This document shows, in pieces, positions 43,604 to 53,269 of a stretch of DNA of 64,000 nucleotides. Source of the stretch: Polaromonas sp. (lineage in GTDB: Bacteria; Pseudomonadota; Gammaproteobacteria; Burkholderiales; Burkholderiaceae_C). Position numbers and translations under genes: made by a program. The notes beneath the pieces are model-generated. The model saw only the letters and a program-made list of their open reading frames with translations. It was not told the DNA's origin and ran no database searches. The stretch covers positions 81,255 through 145,254 of the forward strand of contig NZ_JAUYEY010000007.1 of assembly GCF_030689685.1 (NCBI RefSeq), in the 5' to 3' direction. Numbering within the stretch: the first letter of the stretch is position 1; every line of letters starts with the position of its first letter.

Positions 43604-43984
43604 ATGCTGACTATTGTCGAAACGCCGACTTTTCTGAGCTCTGCAAGCGCAATCTGGACGGATGACGAATTGATGGCATTCAAGATTTGGCTTGCAAGCA
43701 ATGCCTTGGAGGGCGATGTTATTCCTGCGGCGCAGGGCCTGCGCAAAATTCGGTGGACCAGGCGTGGCATGGGCAAGCGCGGCGGAGCGCGAGTGGTGTA
43801 TTACAACCAACTGGCCGACGGGCGAATAGTTCTGCTGATGGCTTATACGAAAGCCAAGTTTGATAACTTGCCGGCAGATTTTTTTGGTGGCATTAAAAAA
43901 GGAGTTCGAAAATGCCTAAGCCTCGTGTTGATGCAGAAATGGTTCGATTTCAGGCGGACCTGCTGCAGTCCGTGCGCGAGATGA
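43604..43984 (+). CDS. RelE/HigB2-like toxin with extended overlap into the antitoxin gene
   Basis: 126 residues. MLTIVETPTFLSSASAIWTD, then ALEGDVIPAAQGLRKIRWTR and GKRGGARVVYYNQLADGRIV, then LLMAYTKAKFDNLP match the RelE/HigB2 toxin fold, an mRNA interferase. Usual family members end about 25 residues earlier; here the last part (from about residue 103) overlaps the antitoxin gene by 73 bases in another frame and looks non-native (KCLSLVLMQKWFDFRRTCC). No ribosome site precedes the ATG. Confidence 0.82.
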   Translation: MLTIVETPTFLSSASAIWTDDELMAFKIWLASNALEGDVIPAAQGLRKIRWTRRGMGKRGGARVVYYNQLADGRIVLLMAYTKAKFDNLPADFFGGIKKGVRKCLSLVLMQKWFDFRRTCCSPCAR

Positions 43985-44205
43985 AAGCAGGAACTTTCGC
44001 GCGCAGTACCCAGGTGCCTTTGACGGAAGCCTTTGAGGCGCGCGCAAAGATGGAGCTTTCACAGTCGCAGTTTGCGCAGCTGCTGGGTGTCTCAGTGCGT
44101 ACTTTGCAGGAGTGGGAGCAAGGGCGAAAAAAGCCCACGGGGGCTGCGCAAACTCTGCTGCGAATTGCAGTTCAATCGCCGCAGGCGCTTTTAAAACTAG
44201 GGTAA
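43912..44205 (+). CDS. XRE-family antitoxin of the RelE-like pair (HigA2-like)
   Basis: 97 residues with a helix-turn-helix near the C-terminus: ARAKMELSQSQFAQLLGVSV, then RTLQEWEQGRKKPTGAAQTL (about 46-85). The N-terminal helix should wrap the toxin. AAGGAG lies 11 bases before the ATG, inside the toxin gene. The toxin-first order is typical of HigB2/HigA2-like systems. Confidence 0.88.
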   Translation: MPKPRVDAEMVRFQADLLQSVREMKAGTFARSTQVPLTEAFEARAKMELSQSQFAQLLGVSVRTLQEWEQGRKKPTGAAQTLLRIAVQSPQALLKLG

Positions 44206-44351
44206 ACAATGCCAGCTTGGTAGGCGGCATCGCCCATTTCTGCGTCAAATTGAAGATCGCCAGGAATGGGCAGTACACAAATATTTTCCCGGCGCCACGG
44301 CATTCCCTTGGTTGGCAGGCGTAAGCGGCAGTTAACAATGAAAGCGACAGT

Positions 44352-45668
44352 ATGAAAGTCCTGGTAGTAGGCGGCGGTGGCCGTGAGCACGCGCTGGCGT
44401 GGAAACTCGCGCAATCGCCCAAAGTGCAGGCGGTGTATGTGGCGCCGGGCAACGGCGGCACGGCACTCGACGCCCGGCTGGAGAACATCGCCATCACGGA
44501 TGTGCAGACCTTGCGCGAATGGGCGCTGGCCGAGAAGATTGCCCTGACGGTGGTCGGCCCCGAGCAGCCGCTGGCGGTCGGCATTGTGGACGAGTTCCGG
44601 CTGCACGGCCTGCGGGTCTTTGGCCCGACAAAAGCCGCTGCACAACTGGAAAGCTCTAAGGCGTTTTCCAAGGCCTTCATGCAGCGCCACGGCATTCCGA
44701 CGGCGGAGTACGAAACCTTTACCGACGCCATCGCCGCCCACGCCTATGTGGATGAAAAAGGTGCTCCGATTGTCATCAAGGCCGACGGCCTGGCAGCCGG
44801 CAAAGGTGTGGTGGTGGCCATGAGCCTGCACGAGGCGCACGAAGCGATTGAATTCATGCTGGCGCCCGACCCCAGCTTCAACCCGCTGGGTGTGACGCAT
44901 AACGCTGGTGGCGCGCGGGTGGTCATCGAAGAGTTTTTGCAAGGCGAAGAGGCCAGTTTCATCGTGATGTGCGACGGCAAAAATGTCGCCGCCATGGCGA
45001 CCAGCCAGGACCACAAACGCCTGCTTGACGGCGACCAGGGCCCGAACACCGGCGGCATGGGCGCCTACTCACCGGCGCCGGTGGTCACACCGACGGTGCA
45101 TGCCCGCGCCATGCGCGAGATCATCCTGCCGACCATCAAAGGTATGGAGAAAGACGGCATCCCCTTCACCGGTTTTCTGTATGCCGGCTTGATGATCACG
45201 CCCGATGGCAAGGTCAAGACGCTGGAGTTCAACTGCCGCATGGGTGACCCCGAGACCCAGCCCATCATGATGCGGCTCAAGTCGGACCTGTTTGAGGTGA
45301 TGATGGCCGCGACCTCGGGCAAGCTCGACGAGGTCGAGCTTGAATGGGACCGCCGGGTCGCGCTGGGCGTGGTGATGGCCGCGCACGGCTACCCGCTGCA
45401 GCCGCGCAAGGGGGACGTGATCACCGGCCTGCCGTCGGTCAACACCTCAGGTGCCGAGGACACGGTGGTGTTTCATGCAGGTACCGCCACCGCAGCTGGA
45501 GGCGCCAAAGGCGGCGTAATGACCTCCGGCGGGCGGGTGCTGTGTGTCACCGCGATGGCCAGTTCGGTGAAAGAGGCACAGCACCAGGCTTACGAGGCCG
45601 CCAAGACCATCCATTTCGACGGCGCGCAGTACCGCAAGGACATTGGATTCCGGGCGATCAAGCCCTGA
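44352..45668 (+). CDS. purD: Phosphoribosylamine-glycine ligase
   Basis: 438 residues. PurD joins glycine to phosphoribosylamine in purine synthesis. It shows the N-terminal MKVLVVGGGGREHALAWKLA, the ATP-grasp blocks VIKADGLAAGKGVVVA and EEFLQGEEASFIVM, and the LEFNCRMGDPETQ metal site. It starts the housekeeping run; the stop overlaps the next start (TGATG). Confidence 0.96.
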   Translation: MKVLVVGGGGREHALAWKLAQSPKVQAVYVAPGNGGTALDARLENIAITDVQTLREWALAEKIALTVVGPEQPLAVGIVDEFRLHGLRVFGPTKAAAQLESSKAFSKAFMQRHGIPTAEYETFTDAIAAHAYVDEKGAPIVIKADGLAAGKGVVVAMSLHEAHEAIEFMLAPDPSFNPLGVTHNAGGARVVIEEFLQGEEASFIVMCDGKNVAAMATSQDHKRLLDGDQGPNTGGMGAYSPAPVVTPTVHARAMREIILPTIKGMEKDGIPFTGFLYAGLMITPDGKVKTLEFNCRMGDPETQPIMMRLKSDLFEVMMAATSGKLDEVELEWDRRVALGVVMAAHGYPLQPRKGDVITGLPSVNTSGAEDTVVFHAGTATAAGGAKGGVMTSGGRVLCVTAMASSVKEAQHQAYEAAKTIHFDGAQYRKDIGFRAIKP

Positions 45669-46312
45669 TGGGCATGGATTTTCCGCCGCCGCATCCCGTG
45701 CAGTTCCAGGGGAGCGGGCTGGCACGGGTGCTGCTGCGCGCCTTGGGCTGGCGCGTCGATTTTGAAGGCCTGCCGACGCAGCAGGGCGTGATTGTGGTCT
45801 ACCCGCACACCTCGAACTGGGATTTCCCCATCGCTGTGCTGCTGAAATGGGCGGTCGGCATCCCGGTCCAGTTCTGGTCGAAGGACACGCTGTTCCGGAT
45901 TCCGCTGTTTGGCTGGTGGCTGCGCTGGGTCGGTGGGGTGCCCATCAGGCGTTCGGCGCCCCAGGGTGTGGTCGGGCAGATGACTGAGCTGATGAAACAG
46001 AAAAAAGCGGGCGGGCAGTACTTCTGGCTGGCCCTGTCGCCTGAAGGAACCCGCCGCCTCACTGCGGGCTGGCGCAGCGGTTTTTACCGGCTGGCGCTGC
46101 AGGCCGATGTGCCCGTGGGCTTGGCGGGCCTCGACTATTCACGCAAACGCCTGGTTTTTCGGGATTTTGTGCGGCTCAGCGGCGACGAACAACGCGACCT
46201 CGAACGGATGGCTGTGGCAATGAGGGAGTTCCACGGCCTGCGGCCCCACGCCGCCGCCCCCGTGCGCTTGATCAATTCGGGCCGTCCCCGGGCCGATACC
46301 ATTGTGAAATGA
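45668..46312 (+). CDS. PlsC-like lysophospholipid acyltransferase
   Basis: 214 residues from the ATG at 45668, overlapping the purD stop by one base; a longer frame would run inside purD. The acyltransferase motifs are HTSNWDFPI (HxxxxD-type box, about residues 47-55) and LSPEGTRRL. It has a single hydrophobic stretch near [17 protein letters not shown]. The family acylates glycerophosphate or related lipids at the inner membrane; the exact substrate is unknown. It overlaps hemF by 4 bases. Confidence 0.85.
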   Translation: MGMDFPPPHPVQFQGSGLARVLLRALGWRVDFEGLPTQQGVIVVYPHTSNWDFPIAVLLKWAVGIPVQFWSKDTLFRIPLFGWWLRWVGGVPIRRSAPQGVVGQMTELMKQKKAGGQYFWLALSPEGTRRLTAGWRSGFYRLALQADVPVGLAGLDYSRKRLVFRDFVRLSGDEQRDLERMAVAMREFHGLRPHAAAPVRLINSGRPRADTIVK

Positions 46313-47229
46313 CGACCATGACCGATTCTTCCCCCGTCCGCAGCTACCTGCTGGACCTGCAGCAGCGCATCACCGGCAGCATCGCTTCCATCGATGGCGG
46401 CGTATTTGCCGCCGATCCCTGGCTGAAGGCGCCTGACGAGCCGCTGCAGGGCAATGGCATCACCATGATCCTGGAAGGGGGCGAGGTGTTTGAGCGTGCA
46501 GGTTGCGGTTTTTCGCATGTGCGCGGACCTCGACTGCCGCCCTCGGCAACACAGCACCGGCCGGAGCTGGCCGGCGCGCCGTTCGAGGCGCTGGGCGTGT
46601 CGCTGGTGTTCCATCCCCGCAATCCTTATGTGCCAACGGTGCACATGAACGTGCGCATGCTGGCTGCCACACCGGCTTCGGGACCGCCGGTGTACTGGTT
46701 CGGCGGCGGCATGGACCTGACGCCGTATTACGGCTTTGAAGAGGATGCACGGCACTTCCACCAGACCTGCAGGGATGCGCTGGCGCCGTTTGGCGACGAC
46801 AAGTACCCGCGCTTCAAGACCTGGTGCGACGAATACTTTTACCTGAAACACCGCGACGAGCAGCGCGGCATAGGCGGCGTGTTTTTTGATGATTTCCAGG
46901 AGCTGGGCTTCGACGGCAGCCTGGCCATGATGCAGTCGGTTGCCAACGCCTTCCTGCCGGCTTACCTGCCCATTGTCGAGCGCCGCAAGGCCATGGCGTA
47001 TGGCGAGCGCGAGCGTGGCTTCCAGCTTTACCGACGGGGCCGTTATGTGGAGTTCAACCTGGTCTGGGACCGCGGCACCCACTTCGGCCTGCAGTCCGGT
47101 GGGCGCACCGAGTCCATCCTGATGTCCATGCCGCCGCTGGTGAGCTGGTCTTACCAGCGGCCGCTGGAGGCTGGTTCGGCCGAGGAGCGCCTGCACAAAG
47201 ACTTTTTGATCCGGCGGGACTGGCTTTGA
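46309..47229 (+). CDS. hemF: Coproporphyrinogen III oxidase, aerobic
   Basis: 306 residues. HemF converts coproporphyrinogen III to protoporphyrinogen IX with O2 in heme synthesis. It shows [20 protein letters not shown], the [20 protein letters not shown] block and the C-terminal [17 protein letters not shown]. The ATG overlaps the acyltransferase stop and its own stop overlaps the nadD start, so the run is tightly coupled. Confidence 0.96.
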   Translation: MTTMTDSSPVRSYLLDLQQRITGSIASIDGGVFAADPWLKAPDEPLQGNGITMILEGGEVFERAGCGFSHVRGPRLPPSATQHRPELAGAPFEALGVSLVFHPRNPYVPTVHMNVRMLAATPASGPPVYWFGGGMDLTPYYGFEEDARHFHQTCRDALAPFGDDKYPRFKTWCDEYFYLKHRDEQRGIGGVFFDDFQELGFDGSLAMMQSVANAFLPAYLPIVERRKAMAYGERERGFQLYRRGRYVEFNLVWDRGTHFGLQSGGRTESILMSMPPLVSWSYQRPLEAGSAEERLHKDFLIRRDWL

Positions 47230-47855
47230 GCGCAGCGTCAGCCAGCGCCCCGCGCATCGGCATGTTCGGCGGATCTTTTGACCCGCCGCATCTGGCCCAT
47301 GTGGCGCTGGCCCAGGCGGCGGTTGCGCAACTGCAGCTCGATGCGCTGCACATCGTTCCCACCGGGCAAGCCTGGTACAAGGAAAGGGCGCTCAGCGCGG
47401 CCGAGCACCGGCTGGCCATGGCTGAACTGGCGTTCGGCGGCCTGGAGCGGGTGCAGGTCGACGCGCGCGAGCTCCAGCGGCCCGGACCGAGCTTCACCAT
47501 CGACACGCTGGAGGCATTGCAGGCCGAAAATCCGGGGGGCCGGCTCTACCTGATCATTGGAAAAGACCAATTCGCGGCGCTGAAAACCTGGCGGCGCTGG
47601 CAGGACCTGGTCCAGATAGCTATAATTTGTATAGCAGACCGCGCAGATTCCACAAGGGCTGAGGCCCAATTCGACCCTAAAATTCCGCTTCCGCACGCGC
47701 TGGTACCCCTGCAATTGCCCCTGATGCCCGTCAGTGCCACCGATATCCGGCGGCAGGTCACGTCGGGCGTCGCGACACAGCAAGGCCTGGCCCGGCTGGT
47801 TCCCGAGCCGGTTGCGCGTTATATTGAGCGCCATCGTCTCTATATTTCACCCTGA
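47226..47855 (+). CDS. nadD: Nicotinate-nucleotide adenylyltransferase with repeat-encoded segment
   Basis: 209 residues from a TTG at 47226 that overlaps the hemF stop. NadD adenylates nicotinate mononucleotide in NAD synthesis. Adenylyltransferase motifs: [20 protein letters not shown] near the N-terminus, [17 protein letters not shown] in the middle and [11 protein letters not shown] at the end. Residues about 129-149 ([19 protein letters not shown]) are encoded by a family A repeat, yet the overall length is normal. The repeat seems to have replaced or been absorbed into a variable strand-loop. Confidence 0.92.
   Translation: MSAASASAPRIGMFGGSFDPPHLAHVALAQAAVAQLQLDALHIVPTGQAWYKERALSAAEHRLAMAELAFGGLERVQVDARELQRPGPSFTIDTLEALQAENPGGRLYLIIGKDQFAALKTWRRWQDLVQIAIICIADRADSTRAEAQFDPKIPLPHALVPLQLPLMPVSATDIRRQVTSGVATQQGLARLVPEPVARYIERHRLYISP
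47612..47672 (+). repeat. Family A repeat in frame inside nadD
   Basis: GCTATAATTTGTATAGCAGA, then CCGCGCAGATTCC and ACAAGGGCTGAGGCCCAATT, carries the TATAGC...GCGC and AAGGGCTgaGGCCcAATT cores of the family. Its base content is visibly more AT-rich than flanking nadD codons. Confidence 0.8.
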
Positions 47856-47890
47856 TTCGAACCATTTATTTTTATTGAAGCCCACACTGC

Positions 47891-48664
47891 ATGACCTCCA
47901 CCCCCGCCAACACCACCGCTGCCAAAAAAGACGTCCAGAAACTGCAGCGAGCCATCATCGATGGCCTGGAAGATGTGAAAGCGGTGGACATCCAGGTGTT
48001 TGACACGGAACACATCACCTCGCTGTTCGAGCGCGTAATCATCGCCTCGGGCACGTCCAACCGGCAGACCAAGGCATTGGCCGCCAGCGTGCGTGATGCG
48101 GTGCGCGATGCCGGTTTTTCCAAGCCGCGCATCGAGGGCGAAGAAAACGGCGAGTGGATCATCGTGGATTGCGGCGCGGCCGTGGCGCACATCATGCAGC
48201 CGACCATCCGCCAGTACTACCACCTGGAAGAACTGTGGGGCGACAAACCCGTCAAGCTCAAGCTCGGTGCGCCGGCGCCGCTGGTCAAGGCGTCCAAATC
48301 CGAACCCGAGGAAGCCCCCAAGCTGGCCAAAGGCCGAGTAACTGGCAAGACCACCGCCAAATCGGCGAAGGCGTCCGGAAAAGTGGCAGCCAAACCCGTC
48401 GCGAAAAAAGCCGCCCGCACCGATGACGGCACCTATGTCGGCCGCGTCGGCAAGACCAACGACTGGACTGCCAAGCGCAATGCCGCCGCGCAGGCGGCTG
48501 AGCCGGCGGCCAAACCGGCTGCGAAGAAAACAGCGGTCAAGACACCCATCGTGAAGATTCCTGCCACCAAAAAAGTGACGGCCCGAAAAACTACCGCCAA
48601 GACTGCAGCCAAAACCGCAGCCAAAAAACCTGCCGCCCGGAAAACCACCACCCGGAGCCCATGA
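47891..48664 (+). CDS. rsfS: Ribosomal silencing factor RsfS with long Lys/Ala-rich tail
   Basis: 257 residues. The RsfS domain occupies about 15-115 ([20 protein letters not shown], then [17 protein letters not shown], and [20 protein letters not shown]), which binds ribosomal protein L14 and blocks subunit joining. Most RsfS proteins stop there; this one adds about 140 residues of AAKKTA/[11 protein letters not shown] histone-H1-like sequence. The stop overlaps the rlmH start (ATGA). Confidence 0.93.
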   Translation: MTSTPANTTAAKKDVQKLQRAIIDGLEDVKAVDIQVFDTEHITSLFERVIIASGTSNRQTKALAASVRDAVRDAGFSKPRIEGEENGEWIIVDCGAAVAHIMQPTIRQYYHLEELWGDKPVKLKLGAPAPLVKASKSEPEEAPKLAKGRVTGKTTAKSAKASGKVAAKPVAKKAARTDDGTYVGRVGKTNDWTAKRNAAAQAAEPAAKPAAKKTAVKTPIVKIPATKKVTARKTTAKTAAKTAAKKPAARKTTTRSP

Positions 48665-49128
48665 GGCTGACGATTGTCGCTGTCGGCCAGAAGGTGCCCG
48701 ACTGGGCGCAGACTGCCTACGACGACTACGCCAAACGTTTCCCGCCCGAGCTGAAAGTCGAGCTCAAGGCCGTCAAGACCGAGCCACGCGCTTCCAAAAC
48801 ACTGGAGAACCTGCTGGCGGCAGAACGCCAGCGCATAGAGGCCGTGCTGCCCAAAGGCACGCGAATTGTGGCGCTGGACGAGCGGGGTACGGCGGTCACC
48901 ACGGTGGCGCTGTCGGCAAAACTCACCGGCTGGCAGCTTGAAGGTGACGATGTCGCCATCATCATCGGCGGGCCGGACGGGCTGGACCCGGGCTTCAAGC
49001 AGGCCGCGCATGAGCGTTTGCGCCTGTCGGACCTGACCCTGCCGCATGCCATGGTGCGTGTGCTGCTGATCGAGCAGCTTTACCGCGCCTGGAGCATCAC
49101 GGTCAATCATCCCTATCACAGAGAATGA
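48661..49128 (+). CDS. rlmH: 23S rRNA pseudouridine-1915 N3-methyltransferase
   Basis: 155 residues, a full-length SPOUT enzyme. The knot region [15 protein letters not shown] and the C-terminal [20 protein letters not shown], then RAWSI and NHPYHRE match RlmH of E. coli. It modifies helix 69 of 23S rRNA. Pairing with rsfS is conserved in many proteobacteria. Confidence 0.96.
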   Translation: MRLTIVAVGQKVPDWAQTAYDDYAKRFPPELKVELKAVKTEPRASKTLENLLAAERQRIEAVLPKGTRIVALDERGTAVTTVALSAKLTGWQLEGDDVAIIIGGPDGLDPGFKQAAHERLRLSDLTLPHAMVRVLLIEQLYRAWSITVNHPYHRE

Positions 49129-49130
49129 GC

Positions 49131-49245
49131 CCCCACGTTCGTTCACTGCGTGTAACTCTCTGCCCCCCGAGGGGGCCGCTGCGCCTGCGGACTGGCAAAG
49201 CCAGATCCGCGGCCCCTGCTTGAAAAAGCGAGCGTCCACCACTTC
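49131..49245. repeat. Family B repeat between rlmH and maf
   Basis: GCCCCCACGTTCGTTCACTG, then CTGCCCCCCGAGGGGGCCGC and GGCAAAGCCAGATCCGCGGC, is an intergenic copy. The start resembles 61438 and 62705; the CCCCC.AGGGGG palindrome matches the in-gene copies. Confidence 0.7.
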
Positions 49246-49250
49246 GCTGT

Positions 49251-49853
49251 ATGACCGACTTTATTTATCTCGCTTCTCAAAGCCCGAGGCGGCGCCAGTT
49301 GCTGGAGCAGCTGGGCGTTTCCTGCGAGCTCTTGCTGGCGGATGCTGGCGAAGACAGTGAGGCGCTTGAATCCGTCCTTGGCGGCGAGTCGCCGACCGCC
49401 TATGTGCAGCGCGTCACGCTGCTCAAGCTCGACGCTGCCGTCGCCCGCTTGAAAAAACGCGGCCCGCCGGCTGCGCCCGTGTTGTGTTCCGATACTACGG
49501 TGGCGCTGGGCCGCCGCATTTACGGCAAACCTGAGGATGAAGCCGATGCCGCGCGCATGCTCGGCGAACTGGCCGGCACCACGCACCGCGTGCTGACCGC
49601 GGTGGCCGTGCAGTCAGGACGCAAGCGTCTGCAGGCCCTGAGCGTGTCGCGCGTGACCTTCGCACCCATGAGCCAGGCGCAAATCCGCGCCTACGTAGCT
49701 TCGGGGGAACCCATGGGCAAGGCCGGTGCCTACGCGGTGCAGGGCAGGGTGGCCATGTTCATCAGCCATATCAGCGGCAGCTATTCGGGCATCATGGGTT
49801 TGCCCCTGCATGAAACGGCAGGGCTGCTGCGCGCAGCCGGCCTGAAAATATAG
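49251..49853 (+). CDS. maf: Maf-type nucleoside triphosphate pyrophosphatase (YhdE-like)
   Basis: 200 residues. [14 protein letters not shown] at the N-terminus and [16 protein letters not shown] in the middle are the Maf motifs; the later [20 protein letters not shown] matches the dTTP/UTP-specific branch. It hydrolyses non-canonical or modified nucleotides in the cytosol. It is followed after 10 bases by rng, a conserved pair. Confidence 0.93.
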   Translation: MTDFIYLASQSPRRRQLLEQLGVSCELLLADAGEDSEALESVLGGESPTAYVQRVTLLKLDAAVARLKKRGPPAAPVLCSDTTVALGRRIYGKPEDEADAARMLGELAGTTHRVLTAVAVQSGRKRLQALSVSRVTFAPMSQAQIRAYVASGEPMGKAGAYAVQGRVAMFISHISGSYSGIMGLPLHETAGLLRAAGLKI

Positions 49854-49863
49854 AGTCAACGAC

Positions 49864-51345
49864 ATGCAACAAGACATCCTGATCAACTGGTCACCCCAGG
49901 AAACCCGTGTGGCGGTGGTCGAATACGGCGCGGTACAGGAGCTGCACGTCGAGCGCACCCTGGAGCGCGGCCTGGTCGGCAACGTCTACCTCGGCAAGGT
50001 GGTGCGGGTGCTGCCGGGCATGCAGTCGGCCTTCATCGACATCGGCCTGGAACGGGCCGCGTTTTTGCATGTGGCCGATCTGATGAGCAGCATCAACAAC
50101 CGCCATACTGACGCCGATGGCGCGGCCAATCCTGCGGCGGCTCCGAAGCCGATTGAAAAGCAACTGTTCGAGGGCCAGGCCATCATGGTGCAAGTGCTCA
50201 AGGACCCGATAGGCACCAAGGGCGCCCGGCTGACCGCCCAGGTCAGCATCGCGGGCCGTCTGTTGGTATTTCTGCCGCAGGACAATCACATCGGCGTATC
50301 GCAGAAGATTCCGGTCGCGCAGCGCGAGGAACTGCGTCAGCGCCTGCAGGCCCTGACAGGCGACCTGGGTGGTGGTTTTATCCTGCGCACCAATGGCGAG
50401 GACGCGACGGACGCGGAGCTGGGCGAGGACATCGCCTATTTGCGCAAGACCTGGGCCCGCATCAAGGATGCCGCTCTCCGGCTGCCGCCAACGTCGGTGT
50501 TGCACCAGGACCTGAGCCTGCTGCAACGCGTGCTGCGCGACATGGTGGTGGAAAACACCCAGAGCATACGCATCGATTCGCGCGAGCAGTTCGACAAACT
50601 CAGGCTGTTCGCCACCGAGTTCATGCCGGCCACCCTGCAACGGCTGCAACTGCACAGCGGCGAGCGACCGATTTTTGATCTGTTCAACATCGATGAGGAA
50701 ATCGCCAAGGCCCTGGGCCGGCGTGTCGACCTCAAGTCCGGCGGCTACCTGATCGTCGACCAGACCGAGGCCCTGACCACGGTGGACGTCAACACCGGCG
50801 GTTTTGTCGGCGCGCGTAATTTCGACGACACCATCTTCAAAACCAACCTCGAGGCCTCACTGGCGATTGCCCGGCAACTGCGTCTGCGCAATCTGGGCGG
50901 CATCGTGATTGTGGATTTTATTGACATGATGCAGGCCGGCCACCGCGATGCGGTGCTGGCAGAGTTCCAGAAGCAGCTGGCACGCGACCGCATCAAGACC
51001 AGCGTGAATGGCTTTTCGGCGCTGGGCCTGCTGGAGATGACGCGCAAGCGCACGCGCGAATCGCTGGCGCACCAGCTGTGTGAGCCCTGCAGCGCCTGCA
51101 TGGGCAAGGGCGTGGTCAAAACAGCGCGCAGCATTGGGTACGACATCCTGCGTGAAATCCTGCGCGAGGCGCGCCAGTTCAATCCCAAAGAGTTCAGGGT
51201 GATTGCATCCCCGAAAGTAATAGAGCTGTTTCTTGATGAGGAAAGCCAGCACCTGGCCGGCCTGAGCGACTTCATTGGCAAGCCGATTTCCCTGCAGGCC
51301 GAAGCGGCGATGGCGCAGGAACAATACGATATCGTGCTGTTGTGA
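49864..51345 (+). CDS. rng: Ribonuclease G
   Basis: 493 residues. An N-terminal S1 domain (about 35-130), the RNase E/G catalytic core with TVDVNTGGFVGARNFDDTIF and IVIVDFIDM, whose acidic residues bind Mg2+, and the Zn-link CEPCSACMGKG. RNase G matures the 5' end of 16S rRNA and degrades some mRNAs. The size fits RNase G; the long RNase E tail is absent. Confidence 0.96.
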   Translation: MQQDILINWSPQETRVAVVEYGAVQELHVERTLERGLVGNVYLGKVVRVLPGMQSAFIDIGLERAAFLHVADLMSSINNRHTDADGAANPAAAPKPIEKQLFEGQAIMVQVLKDPIGTKGARLTAQVSIAGRLLVFLPQDNHIGVSQKIPVAQREELRQRLQALTGDLGGGFILRTNGEDATDAELGEDIAYLRKTWARIKDAALRLPPTSVLHQDLSLLQRVLRDMVVENTQSIRIDSREQFDKLRLFATEFMPATLQRLQLHSGERPIFDLFNIDEEIAKALGRRVDLKSGGYLIVDQTEALTTVDVNTGGFVGARNFDDTIFKTNLEASLAIARQLRLRNLGGIVIVDFIDMMQAGHRDAVLAEFQKQLARDRIKTSVNGFSALGLLEMTRKRTRESLAHQLCEPCSACMGKGVVKTARSIGYDILREILREARQFNPKEFRVIASPKVIELFLDEESQHLAGLSDFIGKPISLQAEAAMAQEQYDIVLL

Positions 51346-52082
51346 GTGCCAAGCCGAAACGCCCGATTCCGATTCTGGTTTACCACCAGATCAGTGAAGC
51401 GCCACCCAAAGGGGCGCCGTTTCGCAGCCTGTACGTGTCGCCGCAGTCCTTCGCGCGGCAGATGGCTTTGCTCAAGCTGCTGGGTTACCAGGGCCTGTCC
51501 ATGGCTGCGCTGCTGCCTTATCTGCGCGGCGAGAAAAGTGGCAAGGTGGTCGGCATCACGTTTGACGACGGTTACCAGAACAACCTGAGCCACGCTTTGC
51601 CGGTGCTGGTGCGCCATGGCTTTTCATCCACCTGTTATGTGGTCAGCAATCTGCTGGGCAAAACCAATGTCTGGGACAGTGCCATCGGCATTGCGCAAGT
51701 GCCGTTGATGAACGGCGATGAGTTGCGCCAGTGGGTGGCGGAGGGCCAGGAAGTCGGTTCGCACACGCAGAACCACGCCCGCCTGCTGCAATGTGATGCC
51801 CCTGCCGCGCTGGCCGAAATGACGCAGGACAAGGCTGCACTGGAGAACCTGTTGGATGTGCCGGTCCGGCATTTCTGCTACCCCTTTGGCGAATACGCAC
51901 CGGAACATGTGGCTATGGCGCAGCAGGCGGGCTTTTTAACTGTCACAACCACGCGGCGCGGCCGAAGCACGGTGCGAGGCGATTTACTGGAACTGCCGCG
52001 CGTGCCCGTTGTGCGCTCGACCAGCCTGCCTGTTTTCTGGCTCAAGGTGGCGACCGGTTATGAAGACCGCAAACGCCCATGA
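51342..52082 (+). CDS. Polysaccharide deacetylase family protein
   Basis: 246 residues from a GTG overlapping the rng stop. NodB-homology motifs: GITFDDGYQNN (Asp-Asp), HTQNHARL (the HxxxH metal ligands) and the C-terminal FCYPFGEY. There is no signal peptide, so it may act on a cytoplasmic or lipid-linked sugar. It overlaps the next glycosyltransferase gene by 4 bases and probably belongs to lipopolysaccharide or surface glycan synthesis. Confidence 0.88.
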   Translation: MSAKPKRPIPILVYHQISEAPPKGAPFRSLYVSPQSFARQMALLKLLGYQGLSMAALLPYLRGEKSGKVVGITFDDGYQNNLSHALPVLVRHGFSSTCYVVSNLLGKTNVWDSAIGIAQVPLMNGDELRQWVAEGQEVGSHTQNHARLLQCDAPAALAEMTQDKAALENLLDVPVRHFCYPFGEYAPEHVAMAQQAGFLTVTTTRRGRSTVRGDLLELPRVPVVRSTSLPVFWLKVATGYEDRKRP

Positions 52083-53236
52083 GCCCGCCACGCCGTTTGC
52101 GCATTGCCGTCCTGAACCGGGTCTTTGAGACCACCGGCGGCGGGGCAGAGCGCTACTCCGTCGCGCTGGTTGAGCAGCTAGCGCAACGCCATGAGGTGCA
52201 TGTGTTTGCGCAGCAGATCAAGCATGACGCGCCCGGCGTGACCTATCACAAGGTGGTCATGCCACTGCGCAAGCCGCGCTGGATCAACCAGCTCTGGTAT
52301 GCCTTTGCGACCTGGCGGGCTACGCGCAACGGTTTTGACATTGTCCATTCGCATGAGAACACCTGGCACGGCCAGGTGCAGACCGTGCATGTGCTGCCGG
52401 TGAAACACAACCTCTTTCATGGCCGTACCGGTTTCAAGCTGGTGTTGCGATGGCTCAAAGTCATCACCAGCCCGCGTTTGCTGGCCTACCTCTGGCTGGA
52501 GCGCATGCGCTTTGCGCCTCAAGGCAACAGGCGGGTGGTGGTGACCTCGACCAGCCTGGGTGACACCATGGCGGCCACTTATCCCGCCTCGGTGCCGGCA
52601 ACAAGCGTGATCACACCGGGTGTGCACTTGCCCGAAGCAAGCAGTGATGCCGACAAACGTGTAGCCCGCCAGCAACTGGGTCTGCCGGTGGCGGGCCGGT
52701 GTTTGCTGTTTGTCGGCAATGACTATAAAAAGAAGGGGCTGGACACATTGCTACAAGCCATGGCCAGTCTGCCAGACGATGTCGTTCTCGCTGTCGTGGG
52801 GAGTGCCGCCCATATTTCAGCTTATGCCCGGCAGGCTGAAACTGCGGGAATTGCAAAGCGTGTGTTTTTTCTTGGTGCATTACCAGACGTGATGCTTGCC
52901 TACCGCGCCGCTGACATTCTGGTGCATCCGACACTGGAGGATACCTTCGCCATGGTGGTGCTGGAGGCCATGGTCCATGGCCTGCCGGTGGTGGTGAGTG
53001 GCGCGGCCTATTGCGGCATCTCGGGCTTGTTAAGCCCTGGGCAGAATGCGCTGATTCTTGAGGACCCGCGAGATGCACAGGAACTGGCCCAGATACTCAA
53101 TCAGCTTTTAGGGGACGCCGCGCTGAGGCAGCAACTGGGCGAACAGGCACGGGCTTTTGCCAGCCACTACCAATGGCAGGACATCGCGCGCCAGCAGGAA
53201 GCCGTATACCTGTCGGCGCTCAAGCCACCAGCTTGA
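52079..53236 (+). CDS. Glycosyltransferase family 4
   Basis: 385 residues. A GT-B enzyme: the N-terminal Rossmann fold begins LRIAVLNRVFETTGGGAERY, and the C-terminal domain has HPTLEDTFAMVVLEAMVHGL, the E-x7-E nucleotide-sugar motif. It resembles WaaG-like LPS core transferases. Its last codons (ALKPPA and stop) lie inside a 39-bp sequence repeated at 55073, the edge of an insertion. Confidence 0.9.
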   Translation: MSPPRRLRIAVLNRVFETTGGGAERYSVALVEQLAQRHEVHVFAQQIKHDAPGVTYHKVVMPLRKPRWINQLWYAFATWRATRNGFDIVHSHENTWHGQVQTVHVLPVKHNLFHGRTGFKLVLRWLKVITSPRLLAYLWLERMRFAPQGNRRVVVTSTSLGDTMAATYPASVPATSVITPGVHLPEASSDADKRVARQQLGLPVAGRCLLFVGNDYKKKGLDTLLQAMASLPDDVVLAVVGSAAHISAYARQAETAGIAKRVFFLGALPDVMLAYRAADILVHPTLEDTFAMVVLEAMVHGLPVVVSGAAYCGISGLLSPGQNALILEDPRDAQELAQILNQLLGDAALRQQLGEQARAFASHYQWQDIARQQEAVYLSALKPPA

Positions 53237-53256
53237 AATGCTTGCGGCTGAAGTCG
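53218..53256. repeat. Left 39-bp direct repeat of the toxin-antitoxin insertion
   Basis: GCTCAAGCCACCAGCTTGAA, then ATGCTTGCGGCTGAAGTCG, recurs at 55073-55111 with two mismatches. The right copy encodes the last residues and stop of the glycosyltransferase at 55075-55947; the left copy is a truncated duplicate of that gene end. Confidence 0.85.
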
Positions 53257-53269
53257 CGTCCCACACGTC

